From: Eucommia ulmoides
Lineage: Eukaryota > Streptophyta > Magnoliopsida > Garryales > Eucommiaceae
Assembly: GCA_016647705.1 (NCBI GenBank)
Contig: CM028329.1
Span: 57,491,231-57,555,230 of the forward strand
DNA: 64,000 bases
Direction: 5' to 3'
Shown here in pieces: positions 28,870 through 41,207 of the stretch; the first letter of the stretch is position 1; each line of letters opens with the position of its first letter. The notes under the pieces are model-generated. The model worked only from the letters and a program-made list of their open reading frames with translations. It had not been told where the DNA came from and did no database searches. Position numbers and translations under genes: made by a program.

Positions 28870-31117
28870 GTTAACCTAAGTGGTTTCAATCATAGGATTC
28901 CCGGATTAAAGTGATTTTGACGATAACACACACATTTGATGTTTTAAATATACTAACGATGATTTTGAATATAGAATATCCAAACACCATCAAAACATAT
29001 CATGAAAGCGAAATCAAGTCGAAAAGGTATGAAAATGTATGATTTACATTAAAACAATTTTTCATTTCGACAATACTCGCGAGATATTGAATTCATAACT
29101 CTATAGGACACACACACGCCGTATGTATTTGTAATTGTGATGTACTGATCTTATCATGTCCAATATACTTATATATCACAATATGAAATATGCGTTTGAT
29201 CATTACATGCTATATCGAAAAAAATATCTATTGATGATAATTATACGAAATCGGAATTTTATGTACATAATATGATCATTGAGTTTTTGAATCATATAAA
29301 CATCATGATAATAATTGTTACATGCTTTATAAAGTGTTTATAATGATAAACGATCATAAACTAAGACAAAAATTCAAAACGGACGAAAACGTCATGCCAC
29401 AGGAATTGCAACATAAGTAGTCAACTACTTATACTAGAAGTAGTTGACTACTTCCGAGCAGAATGCCTTCTCTCTCTTGCTCTGTTTTCGATTTCACGTT
29501 TTGGCGTCGTATGTTAGTTCTAATTAGTGTATGATGATTCATATGCCTTATAATAATTATATAACATATTTTCATCATTCAATTTGATCAATACAATATT
29601 GAATTAAAAATAAATTTATCAAAATATCTTGAAACATTTTAGAACTCAAAATGTTGAATTTTGTCATGAACTCAAATTTGGATTTGCATATCATATTTTG
29701 TTCAGAACGTTAAAATCATATCATGTGTTGTTAGTTTAACATGTTTACATGATATATACATGATCAATTAATATGATTATCATTACATCTATGATTAATT
29801 GACAAATTGACTCAAAGGGTATGGAAATTCTATTTTTATCATACTAAATGAATTCTAGGTGTTCAAATACTTTAAATACTTGTATGTGCTTAAATGGATT
29901 GTATAATTATATGATATATAATATACATTATTTATATGAATGATTAAATTCATAATCATATAAATATACAAGTATAAATCTTGAATTTGTCAAGACAACC
30001 AAGTGGGAATACAAAGATATCATTCTGACTTAGTGGTAGGGTAACTCAATTAATGCAAGCCCATACCTTATTTTCCACAAATGTGAAAGACATCTTATCT
30101 TGAATAAACTTTATGCATATTTCAAAATTGAGGAGCCTAACATTTAATGATTCATATCCAACTTTGAATAAGTCTATCATATTTTGTCTACAATTATTAT
30201 TATGACTCATACTCAATTATATACATAGTATATGTGATATATGACTATAATTTTGCACTACCTCAAAAATATAAATGGACCATGGGTCCTCTACATTTAA
30301 TTATACTATCTAAGTATTAAATGAGATTTGAAAGAGGAAAAAGAATCTTGACAAATCTGAAGAAATAATGGAGAGGAGCCTATGCAATTTGAATGTTGAA
30401 ATTTGAAGAAGAATTTCAAACAGTCATTTGCTCAAAGTTCTTCAAATGAGATATTCTCCTACATTCTCTACATCTATAAAAGGAGAGAAGATTGTTGGAG
30501 AAAATTAAGTTATCAAAGTATCAATCAAGTGAACTACAAATATCAAAGTGATACTACCAAAGACTTCCTAGTTCAAATCTGTCAAAAAACATTTATACTT
30601 TTCTTGATTCATATTTCTTGAGTGTTTCTTGTATTTGCTTCATACACATAGATTCTTGAGTTTTATATCTTGTGAGTGTTGAAACTTCATTTTGTGAGAC
30701 AGTGAGATTTTTATTGTAAATCTTGAGTAAGGGTTTTACTCAAGAGGAGAGATTTGTGAGTGGAATATATTTACTCTATATTGTAAAGACTTGAGATACG
30801 TACTTCTCAAGCTGCGACTTAAACGGTTTGTTCTTCACCCATAAGAAGATCAAAGATAGTGAAATCCTCGAAAGAGCTCGGGGGAGTGGACTAGGTAAAG
30901 GATGTTTGCCGAACCACTATAAAATACCGGTGTCAATATATCTAACTCTACTCTTTATATTTTTACGTATATTTGTGTTTGTGATTATTACTTTTATTTG
31001 AATATCCGTTGTGCACTTAATCACATTAACACTTAATTTATATTGAGTAGATTTTAAATAACGAATTATTTGTCAAAACCCAAGTCACCTCCCTCTTGGG
31101 TAATTCTTGGGCCATCA
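28870..31117 (+). repeat. 5' LTR of the copia element
   Basis: It starts TGTTAACC and ends CTTGGGCCATCA. Its last 516 bp match 44512-45027. It includes the inverted pair AAGTAGTCAACTACTT and AAGTAGTTGACTACTT near 29414-29452. The first 1.7 kb has no surviving partner at the 3' end of the element. Confidence 0.85.
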
Positions 31118-31118
31118 A

Positions 31119-31131
31119 TTGGTATTAGAAC
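31119..31131 (+). promoter_or_regulatory. Primer-binding site of the copia element
   Basis: TTGGTATTAGAAC lies one base after the LTR and resembles TGGTATCAGAGC, the usual complement of the initiator Met tRNA 3' end in Ty1/copia elements. Confidence 0.8.
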
Positions 31132-31171
31132 TACACTTGCTTAATAGGCTTAAAATCCTAGTAAATCGATC

Positions 31172-32697
31172 ATGGAAAATTTCGTTGCAACTACCCTTCC
31201 CGAAGGTCAATCTATGCATAGACCTCCTTTGTTTAATGGTAACAATTATGTTTTTTTGGAAGGCTAGAATGATAGCATTTTCACAAGCTACAAATTATGA
31301 AGCTTGAAAAGTTATTAAAAATGGTCCACATACTCCTATCAAAACTAATCTTTGTGGATCTTCCACACTTAAAGTAGAATCAAAATTTGATGATAGAGAC
31401 ACCAAATTAATTTTTATAAATGTCCAAGCTATTAACCTTCTTTATTGTGGTTTAGATATTCATGAATATAATAGGATTTCCGAATGCTCATCGACTAAGG
31501 AGATTTTGGATACTTTTATGATTACTCATGAGGGAACAAACCAAGTCAAGGAATCCAAGATCGACATTCTCGTGCACCAATACGAACTATTCAAGATGGA
31601 GGATGGAGAATTTATCATGGAGATGTATACTCGTTTTGCAAATATTTGTAATAGCTTGAATGCACTTGAAAAGCCATACTCAATGTTCGAACAAGTACGA
31701 AAAATCCTTAGAGCTCTTCTTAAGGCATAGGAACCAAAGGCAACGGCCATCTTGGAATCCAAAGATCTAAACAAATATTCCATTATTGAACTCATTAGTA
31801 ACTTGACCACTCATGAACCGTCACTCAAAGGCTACGAAGAAGAAGGTAGAAATCGAAAGAGATGAATAATCTTAAAATCTATTCATGACGATAATGATGA
31901 CAATGATAGCATCGAGAGTGAACCCGAAGGTGAAATGGCTATCTTGGCAAAACGACTCAATCGGCTCAACTGGAGATTCTTAAAAAAAAAAAAAAATCAA
32001 CAAAACTGACATAAGCAAAGTTGAATGCTATAAATGTCACAAGTTCGGTCACTACAAAACCAAATGTCCTCAACTCAAGGAGGATCACAAAAAGTCAAAG
32101 AAACATCATTACAAAAACAAGAAGAGAGCTTTCAAAGCAACTTGGGATGACACCGACTCAAGTGACTCTGAAAGTGAAAGTAGTGGTGAGGAGGCCAACT
32201 TACTTGCACTCATGGCAAAAGAAGATGAAGTAACTCCTACTTCCGAAACTTGTTCATTAGATGAATATGATGAGCTACTTGATGCATATGAAGAATCAAA
32301 AGATGAGCTTAAAAATTATTTTTCTAAAATGATAAATCTTAACAAAACAATAGCTACTTTTTCAAAAGAATTGGAAACAACAAAATCTGAAATTATTTCT
32401 TTAAAACAAAAAAATGATTCTTTAAATAAATGTGATCTTGAAAAGAAAAATATTTCTTTAAAAAATCAAGTTGATGATTTAACCAAAACAGTCTACAAGT
32501 TTACTAAAGGTGAAAATGCTTTTAAATTTCTCTTGGGAAGTCAAAAGAGTGTTTTCAACAAAGCCGATTTGGGTTTTCATCAATATAAGAAACAAAAGAA
32601 ATTTCAGGATTTTTTTTCTAAAACCAAAAAATTTATAAAATGTTTTTATTGTAATAAAGTTGGTCACCCATCAATGTTTGTAATGAAAGAAAACTGA
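31172..32697 (+). pseudogene. Copia gag remnant
   Basis: The frame starts MENFVATTLPEGQS and continues RPPLFNGNNY, the usual N-terminus of plant Sirevirus gag. One extra T in the run at about 31250-31256 shifts the frame before WKARM. The middle (about 31500-31730) keeps KMEDGEFIMEMYTRFANI, and a TAG stops it at 31728. A zinc knuckle CYKCHKFGHYKTKC lies at 32026-32067. After it comes a Ser/Asp-rich stretch and about 100 residues of Lys/Glu-rich coiled coil (to about 32500), then a second, incomplete CFYCNKVGH motif. The product would have been the capsid-like protein of the element. Confidence 0.85.
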
Positions 32698-32880
32698 AAA
32701 ATACAAATACAAAGGTAAAAAAGATTTGGGTACCAAAGGGAACCTTGGTTCTAAAGACTAACCCTCCCGAACCCAAGTAAAAAGGGTACCGTTTAGGAAT
32801 AATTTGAAGTGCTCCTTGCAGGTTAGTTTTAAAGTAAACATAAGAGTTTTAAAGCAAATATAAGCAAGGACAAATGACTC

Positions 32881-33784
32881 CTAGATAACGGTTGCTCACG
32901 GCACATGACGGGCGATAAAAATCAATTTAGATCTTTGACACTTAAAGATGGTGGACATGTGACGTTTGGAGACAACTCTAAGGGTAAAATTATTGGTATT
33001 GATAAAGTTGGTAAAAATGATTTTATTATTGAAAATGTTTTACTTGTTGAAGGCTTAAAATATAATCTTCTAAGCATAAGCCAACTATGTAATAACAGTT
33101 TTAAAGTAACATTTCTTGAAAATCAATGTGTCGTCAAAGAAAATGATGATCACAAAATTTTATTTGTTGCATCATGTTTTGAAAATATTTATACATGTTC
33201 ATTTGATGATTTATCTTTACAAAATGTTTCATGCCTAAATGTTTTAACCGAAAATAGTTGGGTATGGCATAGACGTCTAGGACATGCTAGCATGAAACTT
33301 ATTTCAAACTTATCCAAGAATAATCTTGTACGTGGATTACCAAATGCAAAATTTGTGAAGGATAAGATATGTGATGCATGCCAACTTGGTAAACAAGTTA
33401 AAAGTTCTTTTAAGAAAAATAAGTTTATTTCTACTACTAAACCATTGGAACTTTTGCATCTTGACTTATTTGATCCTAATCCCGTTGCTAGCTTAGGTGG
33501 CAAACTTTATGCATTTATGATTGTTGATGATTATTCTAGATATACATGGGTTCTACTACTTGCTAAGAAAAGTGATGTTACTTACGTGTTTGTTAAGTTT
33601 TGTAAGCGTGTTGAAAATGAGAAAGGTTTTAGCATTAACAATATCCGAAGCGATAGAGGAAGAGAATTCCAAAATGATGAGATTGAAAATTTTTGTGACG
33701 AACAAGGCTACGGACACAATTTTCTAGCCCCTAGAACACCTCAACAAAATGGCGTTGTTGAGAGAAAAAATCGCTCTTTACAAG
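32881..33784 (+). pseudogene. Copia protease and integrase N-terminal part, cut by the LARD
   Basis: The protease active-site region reads LDNGCSRHMTGD, with Asn where Ser or Thr follows the catalytic Asp. After about 110 residues comes the GAG_pre-integrase segment WVWHRRLGHASMKLI with CDACQLGKQ, then the integrase core with LHLDLFDP, IVDDYSRYTWV, SDRGREF and APRTPQQNGVVERKN, so all three acidic residues of the DDE triad are visible. The frame is open from 32881 to 33784, where the LARD is inserted after Leu-Gln; the protein resumes at 39073. Confidence 0.9.
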
Positions 33785-35439
33785 TAATAGGTGTAAATTA
33801 CCTACGTATTTCCAATCATAATTTGTTAGTTTTCGAGTACGTTTATAGTTATTTTTATATGTTTTAATATATTTTTATATTTTTTGTATAAATCAGGTGT
33901 GTGGAACAAAAAGATAGGAAACTGGAACGAAAACGATGAAATCGAACCGAAGGCGAGTCGACGTTACGGTGGATAAACAAGCAAGGAGGCAAAAATATGA
34001 AGGAAACCCACCGCCTAGGCGTCCAGATCTCTGCCTAGGTGGTGAAGATGCTGAGAATGACAAAAGGCTACTGACAGCCCACCGCCTAAGCAGGAAATTC
34101 CTCTGCCTAGGTGGAAACTCCAATAGAAACATTTTCAAGTCCACTGCTTACTTCTTCGCCTAAGCGGTCACCAAACCTGCAAAGTCGATACAAGTGCTGT
34201 AACTTTAAGGCTATTTTTGACTATTATGAAATCCTATTGTGGAAATACTTAAAACATATAAGTTGTATATCTTTTTCTTATCTTTCCATAGGTTTTAGAA
34301 TCACCTCAATCGGAGTTCGGATGAAGAAGTTACAGCCAAAACAAAATTGTAAACCTGCAGTAACTTCGCCTAGGCAAAATTTCGGCAGAAAGTTAACAGA
34401 CTTAACTTCACCTAGGCAAAAATCCTGCAGCACAGCCTTGATATTTATGAGATATTTTGAGATATTTTGGATATTGTTTAGTCCATTCTCTCCTCTTCTC
34501 TCTCTTCAGCCCTTAAGGCCTTAGGCCATATTTTAGGAGTAGGATTAGGGATTTTTGAGGGAGATCTCTCAACCCGAGGTGGAGGATCAACGAGGAAGGA
34601 AGCGATCGACGTTTCTAGCGGCAAATCTTCGGATATCGGCTAAGTCACTCATTTCTTTTCTTTGTTTTCTTCATTTTGGTAGTTGTTGAGCACATTTTAC
34701 ATTGTATAAATGGTTAGGGCCATGAGTTAAACATGGATTGTAATAGGGATTAACATATTATTTATGAAAATGTAGTTTTGGTTGAATTTGTGTTTTGTTT
34801 ATGGTTATTCCTTATAATTTCGATTGTGTTGCCGTGTTTTCTATGATTATATGCTAGTTCATATATATTTAGAATATGGGGTTTGACACTCGGGAGAGGT
34901 AACTCCGGATTCAGATTAGGGTTAACACAACACGACAATCTAACGACCCAGAAGGGCGTTAAAAAGTGTGCAATCGATGACATTGGGGCGAGACTCACGT
35001 GACCTAGAGTCGTTAAGACGTTGAGGGGGACTTCGGCATTGACACGAAGTCACGTATTCCCCAGTCTTATACTCGGAAGAGGTGGCGAGGGAGTTTACGA
35101 ATCGAGATTGTCGGATACGCCGAACGCCGTTAATGTTAACTAAAACAAAATCAAACACATTTAAGTAAATAAAGTTAATCCCTAGGCAATCTACTCCCCT
35201 AAAAAATCTCAAATTAGTATTTATAGTAAAGTTAACTTAATTAGTATTTTAGTTTTGTATTAGTATTAAATTAAATTCCATTTTTAGCGCCTAGATAAAA
35301 TTGGGTTATGACAATCGCGATACTCGATAGTAACAACACCAATCCCTATAGATACGATACCCGACCGAAAGGTCCACTATACTAAAACTTGATCCGTACG
35401 CTTGCAGTGAAAGTGACAGCGCTTATTTATTTGCCACCA
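33785..35439 (+). repeat. 5' LTR of the LARD
   Basis: 1655 bp ending TTTGCCACCA. In the first 262 bp compared by eye with the 3' LTR I count about 23 differences, mostly transitions. It contains a cluster of GCCTAGG motifs (about 34010-34165 and 34365-34420). Confidence 0.9.
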
Positions 35440-37402
35440 AGTTTTTAGCGCCGTTGTCGGGATTGTTTTGATGTTATTATCAGAGAAACGCGGTAACGGC
35501 CGGAGACTTAAGTTTTAGATAGGAGAAGCAAGTGTATCGTATTCTTGTCCCGTCAACGTATCAAGTTTTTGGCGCCGTTGCCGGGGATTGTCTTGTTGAT
35601 TGCTATCGATATTAGGAGTAAATAACTTGATTTTAATCTAGGCATTTTTGTATATAATTTTCGTTTGTAGTTTTGTTTTTGTTTCCGGTAAGATGCTTGA
35701 AGATGTTAGATCGACAGGTGCTCTTGCGGTTCGATCATTGAATATCTCGCCAGTCTTGAGGGCATGTGTCGGGCTGAGGACATTAAACCAAACGCTTCTT
35801 GGGAGGCAACCCAGGGTCACAAATAAGTTACATACATCTCCGTCAATCTGAGTCGAAGGCGAGATCCTCTTGCCTCCCATGTATGTGTTCTAAACCCCCG
35901 TCTTCAATATCATGCTATATACTATCATTGGGATCGCTGACGACTTGTTTGGACACCACCTGTGTTGAGTTGGTGGTGATGTGTAGTATGTTTTAGTATG
36001 TGTATATGTTTTTTTAGCATGTTTTACTGTTTTTATACATTTGTATGCTTGTTTAGGATTAGTTTGTTTAGTTTAGTTGTTCTTTTGTGCTGAGTTTTGA
36101 CGTTATTTGGGCCTATACTCAATGATGACTTTGTGCCCTGATTGTTTTGAGGTCGAGCGTAATGCTCATTCATGTGTGTTTTGTGTGCTTAACGTATCGT
36201 TTAGAAAAAGTTATTGTAGACCCTAAATGCACGAGCACGTAAACTCAATATAGTACTATCTTATTGATTTGAAACTGATTATCTGTCAATCAATTTCATG
36301 ACAATAGGGATTTTAGAACCTAATTTGGGAGAAATCCTAGGTGAAATCCTAGGCGAGGTTGTTTAGGAGATATGATTTAGGCAGTCATTTGATCGCTTGA
36401 GCCTTTTGAAGCCTACCATGCAATATCATTATCCCTCGTTACCCTGTCGAAGCCTAATAGCCGTTTCAATTCTAAACACTTAACAAATACCCTAGCCGAT
36501 TAAACTTTTTCCAAACCTATATTGCTAAACTGAAGGCACAATTTGAGTGAATCAAGTTAGCATTTCGCTACTTGATGTAAGCGGTTGGATTTAGGCCGAA
36601 ATTCTAATTTGGTTTGGTATTCGAGTACTCGCTTGTCGTTTGTCATTCATATTGTTTTCACATTCCTAAGGTTATAAGAATTCGAATACGTTTTGGGGTG
36701 TGTTACTTATTCATTTTTGCACACTCTTAAAAATGTAGAAATTCGAATGAGTTTGGGGGTGTGTTAAAAAAAAAAAAAAATCATTATTTTTTTTGGCATG
36801 ACAAGTGAGTATGACGTTCTTAAATGTTTGTTCAGGGTTGTTTCTAAATAAACTATGAGGTTTCGAGTGTAAGTGTGCCAAGCGATGTGCCTTAGGTAAC
36901 GTTAAGTTAATGACGTTAACCTATTTTTTATTCCAAAATACCCTTGGCCATTATTCCAAAACCAAACCAAGTTTTATTGATATTTTTTAACCTCTGAGCC
37001 TACATTAGTGGAGAATAGATCCCAGGTCAGGCGTATGGATTGCCTATACCTTAAAGGTTTTAGTCATGATCTTTATTTAGGGATAATCCCATCTAATCAA
37101 TGGATAGTAGTATAATTGAGTTTAATTACACACACTTAAACATGATCTAGAATGACGCTTACTATTTTTGAACGTTGAAATTCTAGAACAACACATGGTG
37201 TGATTTATGCTTGAACTTGATAGGATTAGGGGCCGATGAGGGAAAAAATCTTTCGGCCGATAAATGATAATCAAAACTTGTACATTTTTGTTTTTAATAT
37301 TTTTCATTTGTAGTTTTTAATTTCGTAAATAGTTTATATACTTTTTCGTATTGTGTGGGTGTTTTGCTCGAGGACTAGCAAAATTATGAGTTTGGGGGTA
37401 TT
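35440..37402 (+). other. LARD interior, non-coding, with two primer-site-like sequences
   Basis: Right after the LTR is AAGTTTTTAGCGCCGTTGTC followed by GGGATTG. A closer match to the canonical TGGCGCCGTTGCCGGGGA lies about 125 bp later at about 35564-35591. CTTGGGAGGCAACCCAGG follows near 35798. The rest is AT-rich with no protein similarity that I can see. The final part is the purine tract before 37403. Confidence 0.8.
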
Positions 37403-39067
37403 TGATAGGTGTAAATTACCTACATATTTTCAATCTGAATTTATTAGTTTTCGAGTACGTTTATAGTTATTTTTATATGTTTTAATATGTTTTTATACTT
37501 TTTTTATAAATCAGGTGTGTGGAGTAAAAAGATAGGAAACTGGAGCAAAAACGATGAGATCGAACCGAAGGCAAGTCGAAGTTACAGTGGATAAACAAGC
37601 AAGGAGGCAAAAATATGAAGGAAGCCCACCGCCTAGGCATCCAGACCTCCGCCTAGGCAGTGAAGATGCTGAGAATGACAAAAGGCTACTGACAGCCCAC
37701 CGCCTAGGCTGGAAATTCCTCCACCTAGGTGGAAACCCTAATAGAAACATTTTCAAGTCCACTGCCTACTTCTTCACTAAGGCAGTCACCAAACCTGCAA
37801 AGTCGGTACAGGTATTGTAACTTCAAAGTTATTTTTGACTATGATAAAATCCTATTTTGGAAATACTCAAAACATGGAAGTCGTAGATCTTTTTCTTAAA
37901 TTTCCATAGGTTTTTGAATTACCTCAATCAGAGTTCAGATGAAAAGGTTACAGCTAAAACAAAATTGCAAACCTGCAGTAACTTCGCCTAGGTGAAATTC
38001 TGGCAGAAAGTTAACCGACTTAACTTCGCCTAGGCAAAGGCAAAAATCCTACAGCACAACCTTGATATTTATGAGATATTTTGGATATTTTTTAATCCCG
38101 TCTCTCCTCTTCTCTTCTTTCTCTTCAGCCCTTAAGGCCTTAGGCCATATTTTAGGAATAGGATTAGGGATTTTTGAGGGAGAGCTCTCAACCCAAGGTG
38201 GAGGATCAATGAGGAAGCGATCGATCAACATTTCTAGCGGCAAATTTTCGGATATCGGCTAAGTCGCTCATTTTTTCTTTTTGTTTTCTTCATTTTGGTA
38301 GTTGTTGAGCATGTTTAGCTCATTTTACATTGTTTAAATGGTTAGGGCTATGAGTTAAACATGGATTGTTATAGGGATTAACGTATTATTTATGAAAATG
38401 TAGTTTTGGTTAAATTTGTGTTTTGTTTATGGTTGTTCCTTATAATTTCGATTGTGTTGCCGTGTTTTCTATGATTATATGATAGTTTAGATATATTGAG
38501 AATACGGGGTTTGACACTCGGGAGAGGTAACCCCGGATTCAGACTAGGGTTAACACAACACGACAATCTAACTACCCGGGAGGGCGTTAAAAAGTGTGTA
38601 ATCGATGACGTTGGGGCGAGACTCACGTAACCTAGAGTCGTTAAGATGTTGAGGGGGACTTCGGTGTTGACATGAAGTCACGTATTCCCCAGTCTTACAC
38701 TCGAAAGAGGTGGCGAGGGAGTTTATGAATCGAGATTGTCGGATACTCCGAACGCCATTAATGTTAACTAAAACAAAATCAAACACATTTAAGTAAATAA
38801 AGTTAATCCCTAGGCAATCTACTCTCCTAAACAATCTCAAATTAGTATTTATAGTATAGTTAACTTAATTAGTATTTTAGTTTAGTATTAGTATTAAATT
38901 AAATTCCATTTTTAGCGCCTAGATAAAATTGGGTTACGACAATCGCGATACTCGATAGTAACAACATCAATCCCTGTGGATACGATACCTGACCGAAAGG
39001 TCCACTGTACTAAAACTTGATCCGTACGCTTGCGGTAAAAGTGACAGTGCTTATTTAGCGGCCACCA
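37403..39067 (+). repeat. 3' LTR of the LARD
   Basis: 1665 bp, collinear with 33785-35439, starting TGATAGG and ending GCCACCA next to the ACAAG target duplication. Confidence 0.9.
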
Positions 39068-39072
39068 ACAAG

Positions 39073-40442
39073 AAATGGCTCAGACTATGTTAAACGAGCA
39101 TTTTTCACAGCAATACTTTTGGGCGAAAATCGTAAGTATGGCATATTACATTTTAAATCGTGTTTCAATCCGTAGAGGCTTAAATAAAACTCTATATGAG
39201 TTATGGAATGGTAAAACCCCTATTATCTCATACTTTAAAGTTTTCGGTTGCAAATGTTTTATTCTTAATGATAAAGAAAATCTTTCAAAATTTGACGCTA
39301 AATCCGATGAAGGTATTTTTCTTGGTTATTCAACAAATAGTAAAACTTTTAGAGTATATAATAAACGTACACTTGTAGTTGAATAATCAATGCATGTTGT
39401 TTTTGAAGAATCTAACCCATTTTCACCAAGAAAGGATATAGATGAAGAAAATAAAGATTTGATAGAAAAATCAACGGAAGAAGCTGAAAATGCTGATTTA
39501 AGGCCCGTTGATAATGACTCAATGGAAGTACAATCTTCTGAGAACACGTTACCTAAGGCATGGAAAAAGGTCAACATTCATCCATTCAATCAAATCATTG
39601 GTGACATTGAACATTGGGTAAGTACTAGATCTTCTTTGAGAAACTATGTCAACAATTTTGCTTTCCTATCTCAAATTGAACCTAAAAATATTTTTGAAGC
39701 TATTGACGATGAATCTTGGATTCTTGCAATGCAAGATGAGTTAAATCAATTTGAGAGGAATAATGTTTGGTCTCTAGTACCGAGACCTAATGACCATCCC
39801 GTAATTGGAACAAAATGAATTTTTAGAAATAAAAAGGATAAATCGGGTGTTGTTATTAGAAATAAAGTAAGATTGGTAGCACAAGGTTATAATAAAAAAG
39901 AAGGGATAGATTATGATGAAACATATGCACTAGTAGCTAGATTAGAAGTTATACGTATGTTACTTGCTTTTACTTGTGCTAATGATTTCAAATTTTTTCA
40001 AATGGATGTTAAAAGTGCATTTTTGAATGGTTTCATTTCCGAAGAAGTTTATGTTGAACCACCTCCCGGTTTTGAAGATGAAAAGTTTTCAAACTATCCA
40101 AAGCACTTTATGATCCCAAACAAGCTCCTAGAGCTTGGTATGAGAGGTTAAGTGGATTTCTCTTAGAATTTTTTTTTAAACGTGGTTTAACTGATATAAT
40201 TTTATTTATTAAAGAAGCTAAAAATAATATCTTACTAGTTCAAATCTATGTTGATGATATCATTTTCGAAGCTACTAATGAGATCTTGTGCCAAAAGTTT
40301 TCTAAACTTATGCAAGAAGAATTCAAGATGAGTATGATGGGAGAATTAACATTCTTTCTCAGATTACATATTAAGCAATCAATGGATGAAATATTTATAA
40401 ATCAAGCAAAGTATACTAAAAACTTAATAAAAAAAATACGAA
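39073..40442 (+). pseudogene. Copia integrase C-terminal part and reverse transcriptase remnant
   Basis: It continues the integrase frame with EMAQTMLNEHFSQQYFWAK and the FKVFGCKCFILNDKE to GIFLGYS block. It then passes into RT with RLVAQGYNKKEGIDYDETYALVARLEVIR and QMDVKSAFLNGFISEEVYVEPPPGF. In-frame stops occur at 39384 (TAA) and 39816 (TGA, where Trp is expected), and a frameshift lies near 40098 in the stretch that should read LYGLKQAPRAW. The RT active site YVDDIIF is intact at about 40247-40267 in another frame. Confidence 0.9.
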
Positions 40443-41207
40443 ATGGAAAACTCAAAGGTATATAATACACCTATGAGTACTTTAATCAAATTAGACGTCG
40501 ATGAAAATGGTAAGAAAGTAAATGAGAAGGAATACCAAGGTATGATTAGTAGTTTCCTTTATCTTACGACAAGTAGACCGGATATCATGTTTAATATTTG
40601 TCTATGTGCTCGTTTTCAATCTTGTCCTAAAGAATCACATTTAACTGCTGTCAAACGTATTTTTCGATATTTACTTGGTACATGTGATTTAGGCTTATGG
40701 TATCCTAAAAATGATTGTTTTAACATGCTTAGCTATTCTGATACTGATTTTGCCGGTTGCAAAGTCGAGCGTAAAAGTACTGGTAATACTTGTCACTTTC
40801 TAGGACACGCATTGGTTTCTTGGTCAAGCAAGAAACAAAACTCAGTTACATTATCCACGGTCGAAGCCGAATATGTCGCTGCTGGAAATTGTTGTGCTCA
40901 AGTTCTATATATGAAACAACAATTGGGAGATTTCGGTATTAATGTTGGTTGTGTTCCAATCTTATGTGATAACACTAGCACCATTTATTTGAGTAAGAAT
41001 CCTACTCAACATTCACGAATTAAGCACATTGAAATAAGACACCACTCCATTCGTGACCATATTCAAAAAGGCGATATCACATTGGAATTCATTAACACTA
41101 ATAATCAACTAACCGATATCTTTACTAAGCCTCTCGGAGAAGAACAATTTTACAAAATATTACGTGGTTTAGGCATGATGAGACAAAAAGATGCTTTGAA
41201 AGAATGA
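40443..41207 (+). pseudogene. Copia RT end and RNase H
   Basis: A 254-residue open stretch in the same phase as 39075. It carries ISSFLYLTTSRPDIMF, the RNase H motifs SYSDTDFAGCKVERKSTGN, LSTVEAEYVAAG and CDNTSTIYLSKNP, and the closing ILRGLGMM. The domain looks complete in length, with the acidic residues D, E and D visible, but it is separated from RT by frameshifts, so the polyprotein cannot be made whole. Confidence 0.88.

Larger units (their letters stand above)
33785..39067 (+). mobile_element. Non-autonomous LTR retrotransposon (LARD) inserted in copia integrase
   Basis: LTRs at 33785-35439 and 37403-39067 (about 1.66 kb each) flank a 1963-bp interior without gag or pol. A perfect 5-bp target duplication ACAAG lies at 33780-33784 and 39068-39072, and removing the element reconnects the integrase frame. 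The second LTR starts TGATAGGTGTAAATTACC and the first starts TAATAGG, so its terminal TG is mutated. The primer site is of the tRNA-Asp type used by Tat/Athila gypsy elements, and the 3' tract is CTCGAGGACTAGCAAAATTATGAG before TTTGGGGGTATT. It must have been mobilised by proteins supplied in trans. Confidence 0.93.

Noticed and set aside
33893..35996. Small frames in the LARD LTR and interior, repeated at 37511-38840
   Set aside because: The same frames appear in both LTRs, are not conserved as proteins and carry no known domain.
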